The notes beneath the pieces are model-generated. The model was not told the origin of the DNA. It searched no databases and saw only the letters and a list, made by a program, of their open reading frames with translations. Of a stretch of DNA of 64,000 nt, positions 46,700 through 58,934 are shown piece after piece; the stretch's first letter is position 1, and each line of letters begins with the position of its first letter. A program made the position numbers and the translations under genes. This stretch comes from Anniella stebbinsi (Eukaryota; Chordata; Lepidosauria; Squamata; Anniellidae). The stretch is taken from assembly GCA_029215795.1 (NCBI GenBank), contig JARDYH010000003.1:178758382-178822381 (forward strand), in the 5' to 3' direction.

Positions 46700-48090
46700 G
46701 AAGTTCTGACTAGATGGCTGGATGAAGGATAAGAAATTGAAGCTCAGTCCAGGGAAGATGAAAACCCTGGAGATAGTGATTCTTCTGACCAGGAAGATGG
46801 TATTTTACCTGTGCAGGACAAGGTTTACACTTCCTCACAAACATGAGCATCAAAATGTGGGGATCATGTTAATCTTGGATATGCAAATAGCATCTCTGGA
46901 GTGTGGCGCCTTCTACCAGCTAACGCAAGTGCACCTGCTGTGGCCTCTTCTGAATAAAGATATCATTGCCTCAGTTGTCCTTGGTTTGGAAATATCCCAA
47001 TTAGGATACTGCTATACATTGTATGGGGGGGCTGTCTTGGAAGCTAGAATGGCTGCAGAATGCAAAAGCTGAATTATTAACTGGTACTAACTGCCAAAAA
47101 GAAACATCTCTTCTAGTGCTCAGACAAATTCACTGGCATCCTATTTGTTTCTGGGCAAAATGCAGATTTCTAGATTTACCCTGAAAAGCCCTGTATGCCT
47201 TGGGACCCGGGATACTTGAAGAACCACCTTTTTCCATATGAAGTAGCCCCCCAAACTGAAACCAGCATCAGAAACCTTTCTCCATCTGCCTTCACAGCAG
47301 TGCTCCATTGGGGACACTGTGGAAGGATTAACCCCATGATTAACTTCCTTGTGCAGCTGCTTGATGCTCCTCTTAGTGTTGACTGGAAATTCTTAAAGGG
47401 GCAGGGAATAGTCTTAAAGGGGCAGGAAAAAATCTTTAATTCTTGCTGCCTGCACTGGACCATTAAAACAAACAAACAAACAATCAAACACCCTTTCTGC
47501 TCGATGCTGAGAGGAGCTCCAAGCAATCAAATCAAGCAAGAGAGCCATCTGTTTAGTCCTTCTCCGAGGCTCCTGATGTAGCATCCAGAACAACCCTACA
47601 TCAGGGATAAAGGGGAGAATCAGGATAATGACTCCCTTTCTGCAGCCACCCAATGCCCCTCAATGTACTATCGTTATAGAGGAGAAATTTATTACAGCAC
47701 TCATTTGACCAGGGCCCATTGCTGCTAGCTGCCTGCCTGCCTGTGAACTCATGAGTTACGTAACCATGCTGCATGATGGTGCTTGCATGGGGTAGCTGAA
47801 GACCTTTTTTATTTAACCAGGCAATTTAGTTCATTTCCTGACAATGGCTGGAAAGATTTAATATTGAATAGTTTCATTTCACTGCTTTTAAGTATAGTGT
47901 TATTTGGCTACTCTCTAAGTATGTGTTTTAATCTGTAGGGTTGTGGGGTTTTTTTTTTTTTTTTTACATTTCTATTGTACAGAATTATTTTGTGTTAAAC
48001 TATTGTTTACATTTTGTTGTTACCAGCTTTGGGAATTAGTTTACAAGCTAAATGGATGCCTGAAAATATCTTAAATAAATAAATAAATAA
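46700..48090 (+). mobile_element. Old L2-clade LINE 3' half
   Basis: A frame at 46722-47072 reads MKDKKLKLSPGKMKTLEI, matching the RT segment WM..NKLKLNPDKTE. Later LGPGYLKNHLFPYE matches the RT C-terminus. The copy ends in AAATAAATAAATAA near 48090. Heavily broken, with no catalytic motif left open. Confidence 0.7.
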
Positions 48091-49604
48091 CCCCATCCAG
48101 TGAAGCCCTCAGTTCCGATTTGAGATGAAAGGCAAAAGTATGTGTACAAAATTCCACAGGACTGCTGCTGAAAATGGCAACCCTGTGACCTTTGTAACGT
48201 TTGTTCTTCCCATAGATAACTTTATTTTTATTTATTTATTCAACATAATTTTGAGACTGCTTATCATAAAACAATGTCTATGTTCTTGCTTAATAATCTG
48301 TCATGCTTCTGAGTCTTCCAAACATTACACCAAAATCATTTTTTAAAAGCCCCTTTTCTACCAGGCAAAAATCTACTTGTTTAAGAAAAATATCTGTATC
48401 AGGTTAAAAGAACTATATTGCAGCCTTATAGAATTGCTGTCAACTTTCCATCAAATTATTTTTTTTAAACCGATATCATTGTACTTCCAAAAATCTAGGA
48501 TATGTGGAAAACTCCAAAATATATGTTTGAGAGTATTTACAACTACTGCTTAGGCAAAGTTTAACAAATTGTGTTTGGATTTCAGATTGAGGCTAGTTCT
48601 GACTTTCACTGTTCTAATTTGTCTCTCTCTAAAAAAAAAAAAAAAATCAGCAATGAAGAACTTCACTAACCAAATATTTGTTTGCAGTGGGGGGAGGGAA
48701 CCCATTTGCTGCCGTTAGCATAATTGACCACAGTAATTATAGAGAAAGCTATTTGTGTGTTATTTATAATTCTACTGGATAGTTTGTTTTGGCAATGCAT
48801 AACATGTAAGTCTTTAATCCACAAGAAACATGTTTTCAAAAGCTTATACTGGAAATTATGGGTTTCTTGGAGGTGGGGAAAGGTGCTTGCAGTGGCTCAT
48901 ATATTCCATAAATGATGCAGTTCTAACATGGCACTTTGGATTTTCAGGAACTAAATAGCAGTAGAACTAAATAGCTGTGGGGGTTGGATGGCACATTGAG
49001 GCAGCCTAGACATGGGTAATGTGAGCTCACCAATGTCACCCAATCAATGCGCCTTAGCAATGACCTGGATGGGTTATATCCAAGGGTGAGAAGGTCATTC
49101 AAAATGTCAACAAGGCCAGCTGGAAAGCTTGGATGTAGACACCATCAACTCATTAATAGACTTAAGGCTATATTCAACTGTCATATGGTAAGAATTTTGG
49201 TTACCATACCAACCTAGACCAAATTCAAACCAGTGACCTAGGGCTGAAAGCGTCCATATCATATTGCTAACCCCCTGGGCCATTCAGACTTTGCAATTGT
49301 AGCTTTTAATGCTTAGTTCAGAATTCAAGCAAGAGACTAAGAAAATTAAAGCTGTCTGTTTCCATGGTAGGAGTGTTTAGAAAGACATATGGAAAGCGTC
49401 AAGTTTTCGATACTGTGTTTGCATTTTGTGATGCAACATCTCTTAAAAAAACACAACCTGGGAGAGAAGAATAGCATTCACTCTACAGACCAAAATCATT
49501 TTGGAAGATGGATTTTTTCTGAGTTAAATGCATTAATGTCTTAGTAGCCATATTGGTTATAAAGAATAAGAAACAGAATAATCCTTGAACCAAAATGTGT
49601 TTTA
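48091..49604. other. Unassigned DNA
   Basis: No gene recognised. A TTTATTTATTTATT run at about 48224-48240 may be the reversed tail of a retroposon. Confidence 0.35.
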
Positions 49605-49835
49605 ACAGTGCAATCCTATGGATGTTTAAGGGTGCAATCCTATGCATGTTTAGACAGAAAAAAGACTAACAACTCTCAGCATTCCCTAGCCAGCCATTCC
49701 ACCTGGAGAATGCTAGAGTGGTATGACCTTTGTGATGTCTAAACATGCATAGGATTGCACCCTAATTGACCTTACCAGGGAGTAAGTTCTATTGAACTCA
49801 ATGGGACCTTGAGTAGACATGCATTGGCTCATGCA
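49605..49835. repeat. Palindromic repeat with GTGCAATCCTATGCATG arms
   Basis: GGGTGCAATCCTATGCATGT and GTTTAGAC on the left are answered by GTCTAAACATGCATAGGATT and GCACCCTAA on the right. It is followed by AGTAAGTTCTATTGAACTCA, another common squamate repeat segment that is itself palindromic. Confidence 0.75.
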
Positions 49836-50049
49836 GTAAACATTGGAAGCAAGTTTCCAACTGATACACTACTTTCTTCAATCTTTCTGTAGAATCTTTA
49901 TCCTATTTTCATTCCTTTCCCCTCCATGTGGATACCATTTTTGTCAGTTGCCAGATGTAAAAGGTGGGTCAAATCTGAAGCACAGCCTGGATTTGTCAAA
50001 ATAAAGTATGAAAAAATGAGTTTCGACCATTTTTGTTCTTGTTGTGGAT

Positions 50050-50090
<41 letters not shown>

Positions 50091-53000
50091 ATTCTGCCTT
50101 GCAGACAATAGATCCCAAATGGCAATTTGCCAGATGGGAAATTAAACTTTTTTTAAAAAAAGAGGAACACAGTATGAATTAAGTATAGGCTGGCTGTTAC
50201 CACTCAAACTGTGAACCCACCCTTACCATTAGTTGAAGTAAGGCTTCTTTTTGTTGAAATGAGGGTGTGGGCATTCTACACATGCTCACTTGAAACAAAC
50301 CTGAAACATTCCAAGGTAAGAGAGAGCAAATGCTCTCACCTTGAAGTGAAATGGTGAATAAAGCAGATTGAATCCAGAAAGTGAGGGGCTTATTAAACTT
50401 TACCTAGCCATAACAAGATAGCCCCTTGGCTAAGCAGCCAGAAGCATGAAACAGCAGAGCAAATTAGGCCAGGCTCCTAACAGAATGAAACCACTACTAC
50501 TACTGAACATAGTGAACATGCCAGTCTTTTTATACATAAGAACCCCAGCCTAAAAGGGAGACTTATTTGGTTCCACCTAGCTGTGAGGCAACATTTCACT
50601 GCCCTTATGATCTTTGTTTGCATCCAAGGCTCTCCGATGCATTAAGAGCAGTTAATTAGTTCTGAACTTTGAGAACCCCATGTCACCTACAAACTTCTTT
50701 AGAAATCACAAGAGGAAGCTAATGCTTAGTTTGCAGTTTTATGTGGTGAAATCCACTGCTCTCATTATTACAACACTTCCCAATGTGCAGAGGTACTGGG
50801 GATTCCCTTCCCTCTCAAGGCAGGGAATTACAAACCTTGACCATAACATTTACTCTTCCAGAAGCTCTGGCCATCAATAGCCTTTCCACTGTCTTGAAAA
50901 TTGTTGCCTTGGCATATCTGGATGTTGTGGATTAATCTGTGAAAGAGTTAAAGCCGGGGAATATCCTGCCCCACATTTTGGCTATCATATCAGTTCCATC
51001 CCTATGGATCTGTGAAACCATGATGGAAACCTGGCATATCTCCTATGCAATTAGCCATGCTCACAAGCCACTGGGGTGTGAACGGGAGCACTGAAAGTTC
51101 AGGGATGCATCCGTGGATGAGGTCACAGCAAGCACCTCAACAGTTCCAAGAAGAGATAAAGTACAGAACAGTGAATCAACTTTCAGTTTCCTTGTAGGAG
51201 AGAAGGCAAGGAAAACCCTTGCCTTAAGGTTGTTTGTTTTAATTTGTTTGTCAGTTAATCTAATTTGCTGATTATTTAAACAGGAATTTAATTCTTACTG
51301 ATGCATGGGAGCTTGTCTATTGCAAGAGAAAGTATTTGCAGCTGTCATGCCTGCCAGCTCCTGTTTGGACACTAAAGCAGACTTAACTAATTAGGGGAGG
51401 CTTCCATCTGCTAAGCTCTGTGTGAGCACATCTCTGAGCCAAGTTCTGAACTACGGCTGCTAGTGGTCAACTGGCATGAACTAAAAAAAGACAAAAAAGG
51501 CAAGATCTTCATTCATCCTCATATTAGGATAAGATTAAATGGAGCACAGAAATTAATTATTATAAAGAACCTATACAGCCACAGGAAAGTAGGAATTTTA
51601 CCATTTTCACCATATGCTGAATATGCAAATACTCCTATACAGGCTCATTTGTCATTTCATTAGCCCTATGAGAGAAACCAGGATTCGTTCCCTCTAGTAA
51701 CGAATTCGGCTAGTGACAGAGCCTCTAACTGCTTACAGAATCCTGTAGGAGGGCATCATTGACTTGGCTGATTGCCAGGACCCTTGAACAGGAGAACTTC
51801 TGGTATGATGTGAGGATACACTGAAATATTTTGTATTCTCATATTGACAAATGAGGCAGTTCAAGCGAAGAGATAGTGACTTGTGCAATGTGCAAGACCT
51901 CCCAGCATGTCCATGTCTCAGCAAGGAATCTGGGCCCAAGGCTCAGGTCCAAGCCTAAGGGCTGATCTGCTTGCACTTGTAGGGTCACATTGTAGGGTCA
52001 TATTGTAGGGCATTGTAGAGTCACATTGAGGCAGTGACACATCAGAATGCAAATGGTATCTTGCATGGTTGAATATTCATACAAACAACGAGGTGCTAGC
52101 CTTAACCAAAATCCACAAAAAGAAAAAAGAAAGTTAAGGAGAAAATGTGTAATGAAATTTAATGCTAATAAAATATTTACATCAAAAAAAGAACACTATT
52201 CAGCATATATATGTATATTACCAAAGTAAATATACTTATGTATTTTTTAAAAATCCTTGCCATGGAATTTGGGGTGTGGTGTGGGGAGTATTTCAACTCG
52301 ACATGTCTCACGTTCATGCTGGCTTCCATCTGCAAGGCATTCTCCACATGGGGAGCACTAAAAAATCTGGGGCCAGTTTTTTTCTGGAGTTAGAGATAAG
52401 ATCTAATTAGGGATGTATGGAGTTTGTTAAACTTCCTCCATCTTTGTTTTGTGGATTGCAAGGCATCCTTCATTCCATCATCTGCTCATGGATGGGAATC
52501 AGATTTTCATTTAAAGGATGTATGAGAATTTCATTCCACTTGTGCAAGCATGCCTCAGCACTTATGCCCATGAGCACAAATGAAAATTTCCAAAAATCCT
52601 TCCCAAAAATAAAAATAAAAAACCAATCCACAAGTCCATAGAATCCAAGTGACTCAGAAAAAGTAAGTCTGCTGCGGAATCCACAGGACGAATTCATAGC
52701 ATCCAAATGCATTTGAATCTGTTGTGGGTTTCTCCATCCTGCCTGGCTCACATGCACTAGCATGCCAGCTTCAGTTTGACATCTATTTATAAAACACACA
52801 CAAATGTGCTTTGCCCTCTGTGTTTGGGAAGCCAGTACTCCATTGCCAAAATATTTTATTTTAGAATCAGAGAAGAAAAGAAGTGCTGATAAACAGTATG
52901 CTAATCATCTTTGTGAAGAAGTAAACAAGTCAGCTAGAGTGTAGCCTCTCTCAAAGGGATGTGGTTTGGATTCTATATGTAACATCTGCTCGGTAACTAC

Positions 53001-53498
53001 ATCAAGTAAATAAAATAGCCATCACGGCATGAGTGAGAAATGTCTGGCCACATCTTGCATGTCATTGGCAATTTTTATTAAACATGCACTTTGATCCCAT
53101 TCAGAATGAAGTCATGATGTGTTCCATGGAGTTTACTCCCGAATCAATGTGCATCAAAGTTCATGTTTAATGTCATCAAGGGCAATAATACAACAGCCTT
53201 TGATGAAATTAAAATCAGAACTTTTACAACATTCAAAATTCTATTAATTCAACATCCGACTTCAAACACAGATCAGAATGAAAATAATTTGCTTGCCAGC
53301 AGTTGCAATTTTATAGTGAAATCCCTTTCCTAGTGAGAGTCCTGAAACTGAGGGACATCCTGAAGCTCCCTGGGAAATGCAAAGAGAAACCGGCACAAAG
53401 GTCTTATTTTTAAAAGAATACTTTGCTTCTTGGGGCTTCCTTCCTCAGCACAATGCATCCAAGTCATATCCTAGACTATTCCAAGTTCTGGGTCATGA
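49836..53498. other. Unassigned DNA
   Basis: No gene or recognised transposon apart from the (CT)n tract listed separately. Open frames are short and show no domain. Confidence 0.4.
50051..50096. repeat. (CT)23 microsatellite
   Basis: A pure CT run of about 46 bases. Confidence 0.95.
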
Positions 53499-54377
53499 GT
53501 AGAGATATTGTTGGCATTTATAATTATCACATCTCATTTCCAAGTTCATCCAGCTCTTACTGTTTAGCTGAATTACTAAGTGGCTGTCATTCTACATGAT
53601 GTAGTTTTTGTTGAGCCACATCCTACATGGTGTTGGTTTTTGTTGCTGCAGTATAAGACATTCTTCTCAAACTCAGAATATTCAGAGGTTCCTGCACATG
53701 CAGGATCAGTAGTCTTCTATAGATCTAAGAACTCTTAAGCACCTTGGGAGAAATGTAATGTTGTATGAGCAGACATCTGCTCACCCAATGGGAATTCACT
53801 TTCCTCTCCTCTCCCTGCAACCCCCCATGTCCCAAATCTGACACAGATTATCCCCCAACCCTCCAGAGCAGATTCAAGGACGCATAGGGGGAGGGACCAT
53901 TGCCCCTCTCTGTTCCACTGATGGAAGCCATTCCTTAGGTGGGACAGGTTAGCTGGACACTACTTTTTGAGTCTACTCTACACTGTAATTTAGAGTGGTA
54001 AATGGAACCAACACCTGTCTAATTAACATTTTTAAAAAAGAGTTTCCAGTAAATTGCAATATTTTTCTTAGTCCTTGTTAGATATGAATTTCCTTTGCAA
54101 AAACCCTTTGCTTGAACCTTTTCTATTTAATGGTGACTTAAGAGTTCTTAGATCTATAGAAGACTACTGATCCTGCATGTGCAGGATCCTCTGAATATTC
54201 TGAGTTTGAGAAGAATGTCTTATACTGCAGCAACAAAAACCAACACCATGTAGGATGTGGCTCAACAAAAACTACATCATGTAGAATGACAGCCACTTAG
54301 TAATTCAGCTAAACACTAAGAGCTGGATGAACTTGGAAATGAGATGTGATAATTATAAATGCCAACAATATCTCTAC
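53499..54377. repeat. Near-perfect 241-bp inverted repeat
   Basis: Arm 1 is 53499-53739 and arm 2 is 54137-54377, separated by a 397-bp spacer. Read in reverse complement, the arms differ at only about two bases that I can find (CAGGTTCC against GGATCC, and one in the TTACTGTTTAGC block). No transposon termini or target duplication are visible at the outer edges. The spacer has no recognised feature. Confidence 0.9.
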
Positions 54378-54570
54378 ATCTTACTTTTCCATGTTCCTTC
54401 TAAAGCTTTGATTGTTCTTAATCATACAGAAAGCAAAAAACCCTCTGTTCTTAAGTCATATATTTTGTTCCGTATCATAATGACCTTGTCTCTTTTAATA
54501 GATCCAAAACAACAACCCAGAGAGCTTCAACTATTGGACAGTATAGAAATGTAGTAAATAACTGACTAAC
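54378..54570 (+). mobile_element. L2-type 3' tail fragment
   Basis: CAACCCAGAGAGCTTCAACT and GGACAGTATAGAAATGTAGT match the tail of 14031-14598. No coding part. Confidence 0.6.
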
Positions 54571-54831
54571 AAGAAAACCTCCATCATGCTTTCTGAGGGT
54601 AGTGTCTTAGCAGGAAACACTTTGGCATCTTTTATGTGATCATCAAAACAGCCAAGCAGACTATTATGAGTGCTGCATTTTTGTTATTGTTCTTTACGTA
54701 TCATTTAGGAGATACATTTTCTTTCCACCTCCTGCCCCCAACACCATGTAACATTTTAATCTGCTGCTGGTTCCCCATAAAACAGTTGTGAAAGTTTTTT
54801 ATTTAACCTAGCAAGCTTAATTTCCTTGCAA

Positions 54832-55220
54832 TAGGGTGACCAGATAAAATCCAGGTCAGGGCTCATGTAACTTTAACAGTTGTAGAGAAAAGGGAATTTC
54901 AGCCAGGGTCATTTGTATGCAATTAGTTCCTGGTGATATTCCCTCTTCATCACAACAGTTAAAGTTGCAGGCACTATACTAGAGTGACTATATACAAAAG
55001 AAGGCAGGGTCCCTGCAACTTTAACAGTTGTGATGAAGAGGGAATTTCTAGAGTGACTATATACAAAAGAAGGCAGGGTCCCTGCAACTTTAACAGTTGT
55101 GATGAAGAGGGAATTTCACCAGGAATTAATTGCATACAAATGACACTGGCTGAAATTCCCTTTTCTCTACAACTGTTAAAGTTACATGAGCCCTGACCTG
55201 GATTTTATCTGGTCACCCTA
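54832..55220. mobile_element. hAT MITE with 8-bp target duplication and internal duplication
   Basis: CCTTGCAA flanks both sides (54824-54831 and 55221-55228). The ends TAGGGTGACCAGATAAAATC and GATTTTATCTGGTCACCCTA are perfect inverted repeats of 20 bp. The body is a foldback. A 69-bp unit starting CTAGAGTGACTATATAC is duplicated exactly at 54979-55047 and 55048-55116. Confidence 0.95.
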
Positions 55221-55255
55221 CCTTGCAACATTTATTGTAGGAAAAGGGAGGCTGA

Positions 55256-55383
55256 GGCCCTTTCTACACCATAGGGATGTAGAGGGAGGGAGGGCGATCC
55301 CGGAAGTACCTAATACACATCATCAGCACACAGGGAGCAGCCGGGGGCCATCCCAGCCAAAAACCCTGGTGTGGAAAGGGCCC
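55256..55383. mobile_element. Short MITE, family A
   Basis: GGCCCTTTCTACACCATAGG at the left and CCTGGTGTGGAAAGGGCCC at the right. Nearly the same as 36683-36810. Confidence 0.8.
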
Positions 55384-56772
55384 AATTTATTTAAGAAGTG
55401 GAAATGGTGAACTTTCATGTCTCAAGAACAAGAAAAGTGCAAACATAGAACCATCTATGTTACATAAACCTAAATGATTAGTAGTGATCTACTTTGATCT
55501 GCTGCTAAATGTTGATCTTTTCTCCTACTATGGTGTATCTCCTACTTTGGTGTAATTTTCCAAAGCATTCCTCCATCTTTGACATAGCTCATCATTCATG
55601 GCATTTCTATGTAGGTGCTCTTTCTCATGGCGAAGAATTCATCCCTCTAGTTTATTCATGGCCATCTTCATTTTGCTAGTACTTTTAAGTTTTCCATCTA
55701 TTAATTAAAATCATTCTCGCTCCACGTACTCAGTTAAAAGAGAGAAAAGAAAAGGAAAATAAAGATCAGCATGAATGCCAAAATAGTTTTTTTCCCAGGG
55801 TTTTCACACAGCTCTAATTTACACTGCAGTCACACCAGGATGTGGCTGAAAGGAGTTTGGCGTTTCCTGCTTATGCATGCTTGGGATGCATAACCTCAAG
55901 ATGTCAAGAAGTCAGTGGGTCATGGGTACACGGCCTGATCCACAGGTTATGTTTTTGTGGTTTGCAGATATGAGGCACGTAAACAACCCTTTGAAGGTTT
56001 GTGTTTGATAGATTTCATGGTTTGAGGAAACCCAGCAGATTAGCTTGTGGGTGTTTCTGAAAAGGAATGGCATATTTTGAGTTTCTAACGAGAATTTTCA
56101 ACTTCATTGTGCAAAAAAAAAAAGGCATGAAAGAAAGAAAAAAGAGAGAGGGTGCATAATTACAGAAGAGAAAAATTATGTTTGGAGTGAGATCTAATAA
56201 AATAACTACAGGTGAAAGATTATCTTGTTAATGTTAATCTTTTCAATTTTTGTATATGGAGTTGATTTTTCTCTTGAGCTGACTTGGAAAAATGACAATG
56301 AAAGCAAAACCAACTTTGAATGAGAAATGTCTCAGGGTCTACATCTATTTGTAACATCTTTTCAGTGGGGCTCAGAAAGGTAAGCAAATACATGCAAAAG
56401 CTATGCACACTGAAATGCACCTTCCATTGAAATGAATGAATCACACACAGCCTTGTGGTTGGCAAGCTTCATAGGCATATTAGAGTTCCTGTACTCCCAA
56501 GAGGTCCGAATAAGTGTTAGACTGAAATGTTTGATGCATTGCTGTCTTGGATTTTTTTTTCTTTCCTAAACACATTCCTCAAGCATAAGACACAGTGGAG
56601 ATGAATCTTTAATGGAAACAGCTTTTGATGGGTACACACCCTCTTCAACATGTCCCATGTCAGTCAGATTACATTTTTCTCATAAACCACTACTGAGAAG
56701 TGTGCTGTTTACATTAAGCTGCATTACATAAAATAGCCATTAAATTTGGATCGAAGTCCATCCACTACAGAG
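55384..56772. other. Unassigned DNA
   Basis: No gene recognised; AT-rich, with an A run near 56114. Confidence 0.35.
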
Positions 56773-57035
56773 TAGGGATGTGCACTGGATCGGACCCGAT
56801 CCACGATCCGAGTCCGGTCCAGTGGGAAATCGGATAAATTATCCGATTTCCGATCCAACAGCTGGATCGGCCGATCCAGTCCGAACCGATCCGAAAAGGC
56901 TCCAAACCGGTTCGACGGATCGGTGGATCAGCGGGCGCCCGCTGGCGCCCACTGTCGCTTCCATTGGCAGGTGCCAGCAGGCGCCCGCCGATGAAAGTGG
57001 ACAGCGGGGGGGGGGCGGAGGGGAGGAGGGGGGCG

Positions 57036-57615
57036 CTTACCTTTGAGGGCCGTCCGCTCCCGTCCGGCGCTGGCGGCTACTACCAGCGGGCTCCGCGGCC
57101 TGCTCCAGGGTGGCGCGCCGGGTGATGACATCACCCGGTGCGCTACTCTAGAGCAGGCCGCGGAGCCCGCTGGTAGTAGCCACCAGCGCCTGACGGGAGC
57201 GGACGGCCCGGAAAGGTAAGCAGGGGGCACGCGGAAGGGAGGAGGGGGCGCGCGGAGGGGAGGAGGGGGGCCCTTACCTTTCTGGGCCGTCTGCTCCCAT
57301 CCGGCGCCGGCGGCTACTACTAGCGGGCTCCGCGGCCTGCTCCAGGGTGGCGCGCCGGGTGATCACCCGGCGCGCTACTCTAGAGCAAGCCGCAAAGCCC
57401 GCTGGTGGTAGCCGCCGGCGCCGGACGGGAGCGGGCGTCCCTAAAAGGTAAGCAGTGGCGGGGAAGGGGGCTTACCCCCCCGGAGCCGTCCGCTTCTATC
57501 CGCGGGCGCCCGCGGGCGCCTGCGGATGGAAGCGGACGGCCCCAGGGGGGGTAGGGAGCGCGGGGGAGGGGGCTTACCTGCCGGGGCCGTCCACAGTGGA
57601 CGGCCCCGGGGGGGA
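57036..57615. repeat. Row of four GC-rich palindromes
   Basis: Four hairpin-forming units follow each other: 57036-57220, 57273-57452, about 57471-57542 and 57573-57615. The first two are about 180 bp with arms mostly matching and share sequence (GCGGGCTCCGCGGCCTGCTC). Their outer edges read CTTACC at the left and GGTAAG at the right; the third and fourth have CTTACC at the left. The arms also hold CpG-rich GCGCGCC blocks. Confidence 0.85.
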
Positions 57616-57691
57616 GGGAGTTAGGCCCCCCCTCACCCACCCGCCGCCATTTTTTCCTCATAGACTTGCATAGACTTTCCTCATAGACTTT

Positions 57692-58765
57692 CCCCAATGC
57701 TGTTTAACATTTATATGAAACCGCTGGGAGAGATCATCCGGAGGCATGGGGCGGGGTGCTATCAGTACGCTGATGACACCCAAATATATTTCTCTGTGCC
57801 TTCGACAACATCGTCAGCTAAGGATAGTGTGTCTCCTCTGAATGAATGTTTGGAGGCGGTAATGGGCTGGATGAGGAAAAACAAACTGAAGCTGAATCCA
57901 GACAAGACGGAGGTGCTTGCTGTCAAAGGCCACAACCTGGGTTTGGAGGTGTGTCAACCAGTTCTGGATGGGGTTACACCCCCCCTGAAAGACTGTGTTC
58001 GCAGCTTGGGGGTACTCCTGGATCCGTCGCTCCAAATGACAGCCCAGATAGATGCGACGGCCAGGAGTGCCTACTATCAGCTTCGGCTGATACGCCAGCT
58101 GCGCCCCTTCCTAGAGTTGGAAGACCTAAAGATGGTAGTGCACTCACTGGTAACTTCGAGGCTCGACTTCTGCAATGCGCTGTACATAGGGCTACCTTTG
58201 TGCCTAGTCCGGAAACTTCAATTAGTTCAAAATATGGCAGCCAGGTTGGTCACCGGTACACCTAGGGGTGACCACATAACACCAATCTTAAAATCACTCC
58301 ACTGGCTGCCCATTAGTTTCCGGGCGACGTATAAAGTGTTGGTTATTACCTTTAAAGCCCTACATGGTTTGGGTCCAGGTTACCTGCGGGATCGCCTTCT
58401 CCCGTATAATCCGCCCCGCACACTCAGGTCCTCTGGGAAGAATTTACTCCAGTCAGCCAGAACTAGGCTGACGAGTGTTACCCAGAGGACCTTCTCTTCT
58501 GCCGCTCCCAGGCTGTGGAATGGCCTGCCGGAGGAGATTCGACAAATTAGCAGTCTTCTGGAATTTAAGAAAGTCGTGAAGACTGTTCTCTTCCGGCAGG
58601 CCTATCCAGTTTAATTTTAAGATGTTTTTAATAATGTATTTGTTTTTATCTGTTTTAACGGTTTATCTATTTTATTGTTTTATATTTATATTTGGTGTTG
58701 TTCCCCGCCTCGATCTAGATGGAGAGGCGGGTTAGAAATGAAATAAATAATAATAATAATAATAA
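57692..58765 (+). mobile_element. 5'-truncated L2-clade LINE, well preserved
   Basis: Begins inside RT and runs through a 3' UTR with CCCGCCTCGATCTAGATGG and GAGGCGGGTTAGAAAT to an AATAATAAT tail near 58765. It is the same family as 1968-5590 but much less decayed, and is nested in the hAT-like element, so it inserted later. Confidence 0.85.
57697..58614 (+). pseudogene. L2 reverse transcriptase C-terminal half (truncated, open)
   Basis: 305 codons run without a stop. QYADDTQIYF shows the motif C YADD catalytic pair, then WMRKNKLKLNPDKTEVLAVK (motif D/E region), ASRL-type C-terminal motifs including RLVTGTPRGDHITPILKSLH, YKVLVITFKALHGLGPGYL and APRLWNGLPEEIRQ. In the family this enzyme copies the LINE RNA onto nicked target DNA. 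The endonuclease, fingers and motif A are missing by 5' truncation, so the fragment cannot be active. The first methionine is internal to the original protein and not a natural start. Confidence 0.9.
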
Positions 58766-58934
58766 ATAATAATATGGGGAAAAAAATGGCGGCCGATCCA
58801 AAAATTTTCGATTTTTGGATCGGGATCAGACTCGATCCAGTCCGGGGAGCCTCCAATTTTGTCCGAACTGATCCATGACAAAATTGGAGGTCCCGATCCG
58901 ATCCGGGGGATCCGTGCACACTTCTACTACAGAG

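Larger units (their letters stand above)
56773..58926. mobile_element. hAT-like foldback element with nested L2
   Basis: CTACAGAG lies on both sides (56765-56772 and 58927-58934), and the ends TAGGGATGTGCAC and GTGCACACTTCTA are inverted, which together point to hAT. Next to both ends are GATCC-rich blocks, and the GCCATTTTTTCCTCAT segment near 57650 is answered by ATGGGGAAAAAAATGGC near 58775, so the element is a long foldback whose centre was hit by an L2 insertion. It encodes no transposase that I can see. Confidence 0.85.

Noticed and set aside
56930..57650. CpG island marking a host gene promoter
   Set aside because: The GC-rich block lies inside a hAT-like element with target duplication and no exon lies beside it; promoter activity is not excluded.
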